6,244 nucleotides of DNA from Spirochaetia bacterium (GTDB lineage Bacteria > Spirochaetota > Spirochaetia > Treponematales > Treponemataceae): contig CAAGIZ010000038.1 of assembly GCA_900770075.1 (NCBI GenBank), positions 1-6,244 of the forward strand, given 5' to 3'. How positions within the stretch are numbered: the first letter of the stretch is position 1; the number at the start of each line of letters is the position of its first letter. Below the pieces are notes generated by a model. That model was not told the origin of the DNA and ran no database searches. It was given only the letters and a program-made list of their open reading frames with translations. The position numbers were made by a program, and so were the translations under genes. Shown here piece after piece: positions 5,273 to 6,244 of the stretch.

Positions 5273-6244
5273 TTATTTTTCGTTCTGAAGGGCATCGTAG
5301 CCGGTTTCGCCGGTGCGGATTTTTACAACACCAGTTACATCGCTAATGAAGATTTTTCCATCGCCGATGTGGCCGGTGTAAAGCACTTTGCGGGCCGCTT
5401 CGATTACGTCATCAACCGAAACCTTGCTGATAACCGTTTCCACCTTGATTTTTGGCAGAAGGTTCATCTCTACAGGAGCACCGCGGTAGTATTCGCTGGC
5501 ACCCTTCTGCATTCCGCAGCCCATTACGTTGCTTACAGTCATTCCCGTTACGCCGATTTCGTTCATGGCAGCCTTAAGTTTGTCGAACTTGTTCTGACGG
5601 GTGATGATAACAACCTTGTGGGCAACCGCTTCCTTAGAAACAGTGCCTGAAACAGGAACGGAAAGTTCCGGAATTGAAACACCTGCATTTTCTGCTTCTT
5701 CAACTTCTTCAGAAGAATAAGTTGTGGCAAAACCTGCATAGCCGGAATCAAGACCGTGTTCAAGCTTGTCAAGACCCACGATTTCTTCTTCAGCAGTAAC
5801 GCGCAGACCAAAAATCTTCTTTATTACAGTGAACAAGATTGTGATTGTAACTGCAGTCCAGGCGATTGTGGCAACCATGCCAAGGAGCTGGAGTCCCAGA
5901 CATTCAAAACCGCCGCCATAGAAAAGACCGGCAAGGGTTTCTCCAGATTTGTTTGCAATTGCATAGCCTGGAACAGCAGGATTTGCAAAAAGACCTACAG
6001 CCAGAGTTCCCCAAACACCGTTAAGACCGTGAACGGCAACAGCACCAACCGGGTCGTCGATGTGGAGTTTCTGATCCAAAAGCCATATACCGAACACAAC
6101 CAGAAGACCGGCAACCAGACCGATGATGGAAGCACCCAAAGCGTCAGTTACATCGCAGGGAGCGGTAATGGCAACCAGACCGGCAAGGGAAGCGTTAAGA
6201 CACATAGAAACGTCAGGCTTGCCGTATTTAATCCATGTAAAAAT
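5273..6244 (-). CDS. amt: Ammonium transporter fused to a C-terminal P-II domain, 5'-truncated
   Basis: The 323 C-terminal residues of an Amt/Rh-family transporter are visible (numbered from the window edge). The ATG at 6205 is internal: upstream codons continue the Amt motif as WIKYGKPDVS before MCLNASLAGLVAITA, so the gene runs off the window. About four membrane segments are seen (near 17-33, 34-57, 66-87, 116-141). The pore histidine lies in VHGLNGVWG (H72), and the typical Amt cytosolic tail (EEEIVGLD, then EHG) follows. A charged linker of about 39 residues leads to a complete P-II (GlnB/GlnK) domain at 209-323. It aligns without gaps to E. coli GlnB: the T-loop Q39, K40, R47 and K58 are kept, as are GDGKIF with K90 and the IRTGE motif. 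The Y51 position is valine (V258), while Y46 is kept (Y253). The domain probably binds ATP/ADP and 2-oxoglutarate and gates the pore in cis. Its terminator follows the gene. Confidence 0.93.
   Translation of the reverse strand: MFTWIKYGKPDVSMCLNASLAGLVAITAPCDVTDALGASIIGLVAGLLVVFGIWLLDQKLHIDDPVGAVAVHGLNGVWGTLAVGLFANPAVPGYAIANKSGETLAGLFYGGGFECLGLQLLGMVATIAWTAVTITILFTVIKKIFGLRVTAEEEIVGLDKLEHGLDSGYAGFATTYSSEEVEEAENAGVSIPELSVPVSGTVSKEAVAHKVVIITRQNKFDKLKAAMNEIGVTGMTVSNVMGCGMQKGASEYYRGAPVEMNLLPKIKVETVISKVSVDDVIEAARKVLYTGHIGDGKIFISDVTGVVKIRTGETGYDALQNEK

Noticed and set aside
5155..5346. 63-codon plus-strand open frame after the GH13 gene
   Set aside because: It runs through both hairpins and the antisense end of the amt gene, has no RBS, and shows no protein-like motif.
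5273..6205. Amt-P-II gene starting at the ATG at 6205
   Set aside because: The frame continues upstream to the window edge and encodes the conserved Amt segment WIKYGKPDVS, so this ATG is internal.

Overview
The window is the end of a draft or metagenome contig. Its first 31 bases match the Illumina TruSeq read-2 adapter, so biological sequence begins at about base 32. What follows is ordinary chromosomal bacterial sequence of moderate GC. It has dense genes, A- and T-rich homopolymer runs, and no sign of phage, transposon, CRISPR, tRNA or rRNA. The gene content and style would fit a host-associated anaerobic bacterium. A spirochaete such as Treponema is my low-confidence guess, made from general resemblance of the proteins and not from a marker gene.

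Layout: bases 32-428 hold the 3' part of an acidic protein I do not recognise (+ strand). Five bases later comes a complete radical SAM protein of the PflX (COG1313) type, 434-1450 (+), probably in the same transcript. A 155-base gap (1451-1605) then carries an extended -10 promoter and a leader of about 110 nt. In this leader one CACTTCCCC strand can pair either with an upstream GGGAAGTG or with the Shine-Dalgarno sequence of the next gene. That gene (1606-5118, +) encodes an 1170-residue GH13 (alpha-amylase superfamily) enzyme with a long non-catalytic N-terminus, an unusual fourth catalytic motif and a 74-residue lysine-rich tail. The short convergent gap 5119-5272 holds a hairpin just after the GH13 gene and a canonical intrinsic terminator for the opposite strand. 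From 5273 to the window edge (- strand) lies the 3' part of an ammonium transporter fused in frame to a complete P-II signalling domain.

Functional picture: the GH13 protein suggests handling of alpha-glucan or glycogen-like polymer. The Amt-P-II fusion suggests ammonium uptake gated by nitrogen and energy status within one polypeptide. The radical SAM enzyme suggests an anaerobic-style Fe-S enzyme whose substrate is unknown. Nothing in the sequence ties the three units into one pathway. The points most worth a second look are the leader RNA before the GH13 gene, the Amt-P-II fusion without the classical uridylylation tyrosine, and the odd GH13 architecture.
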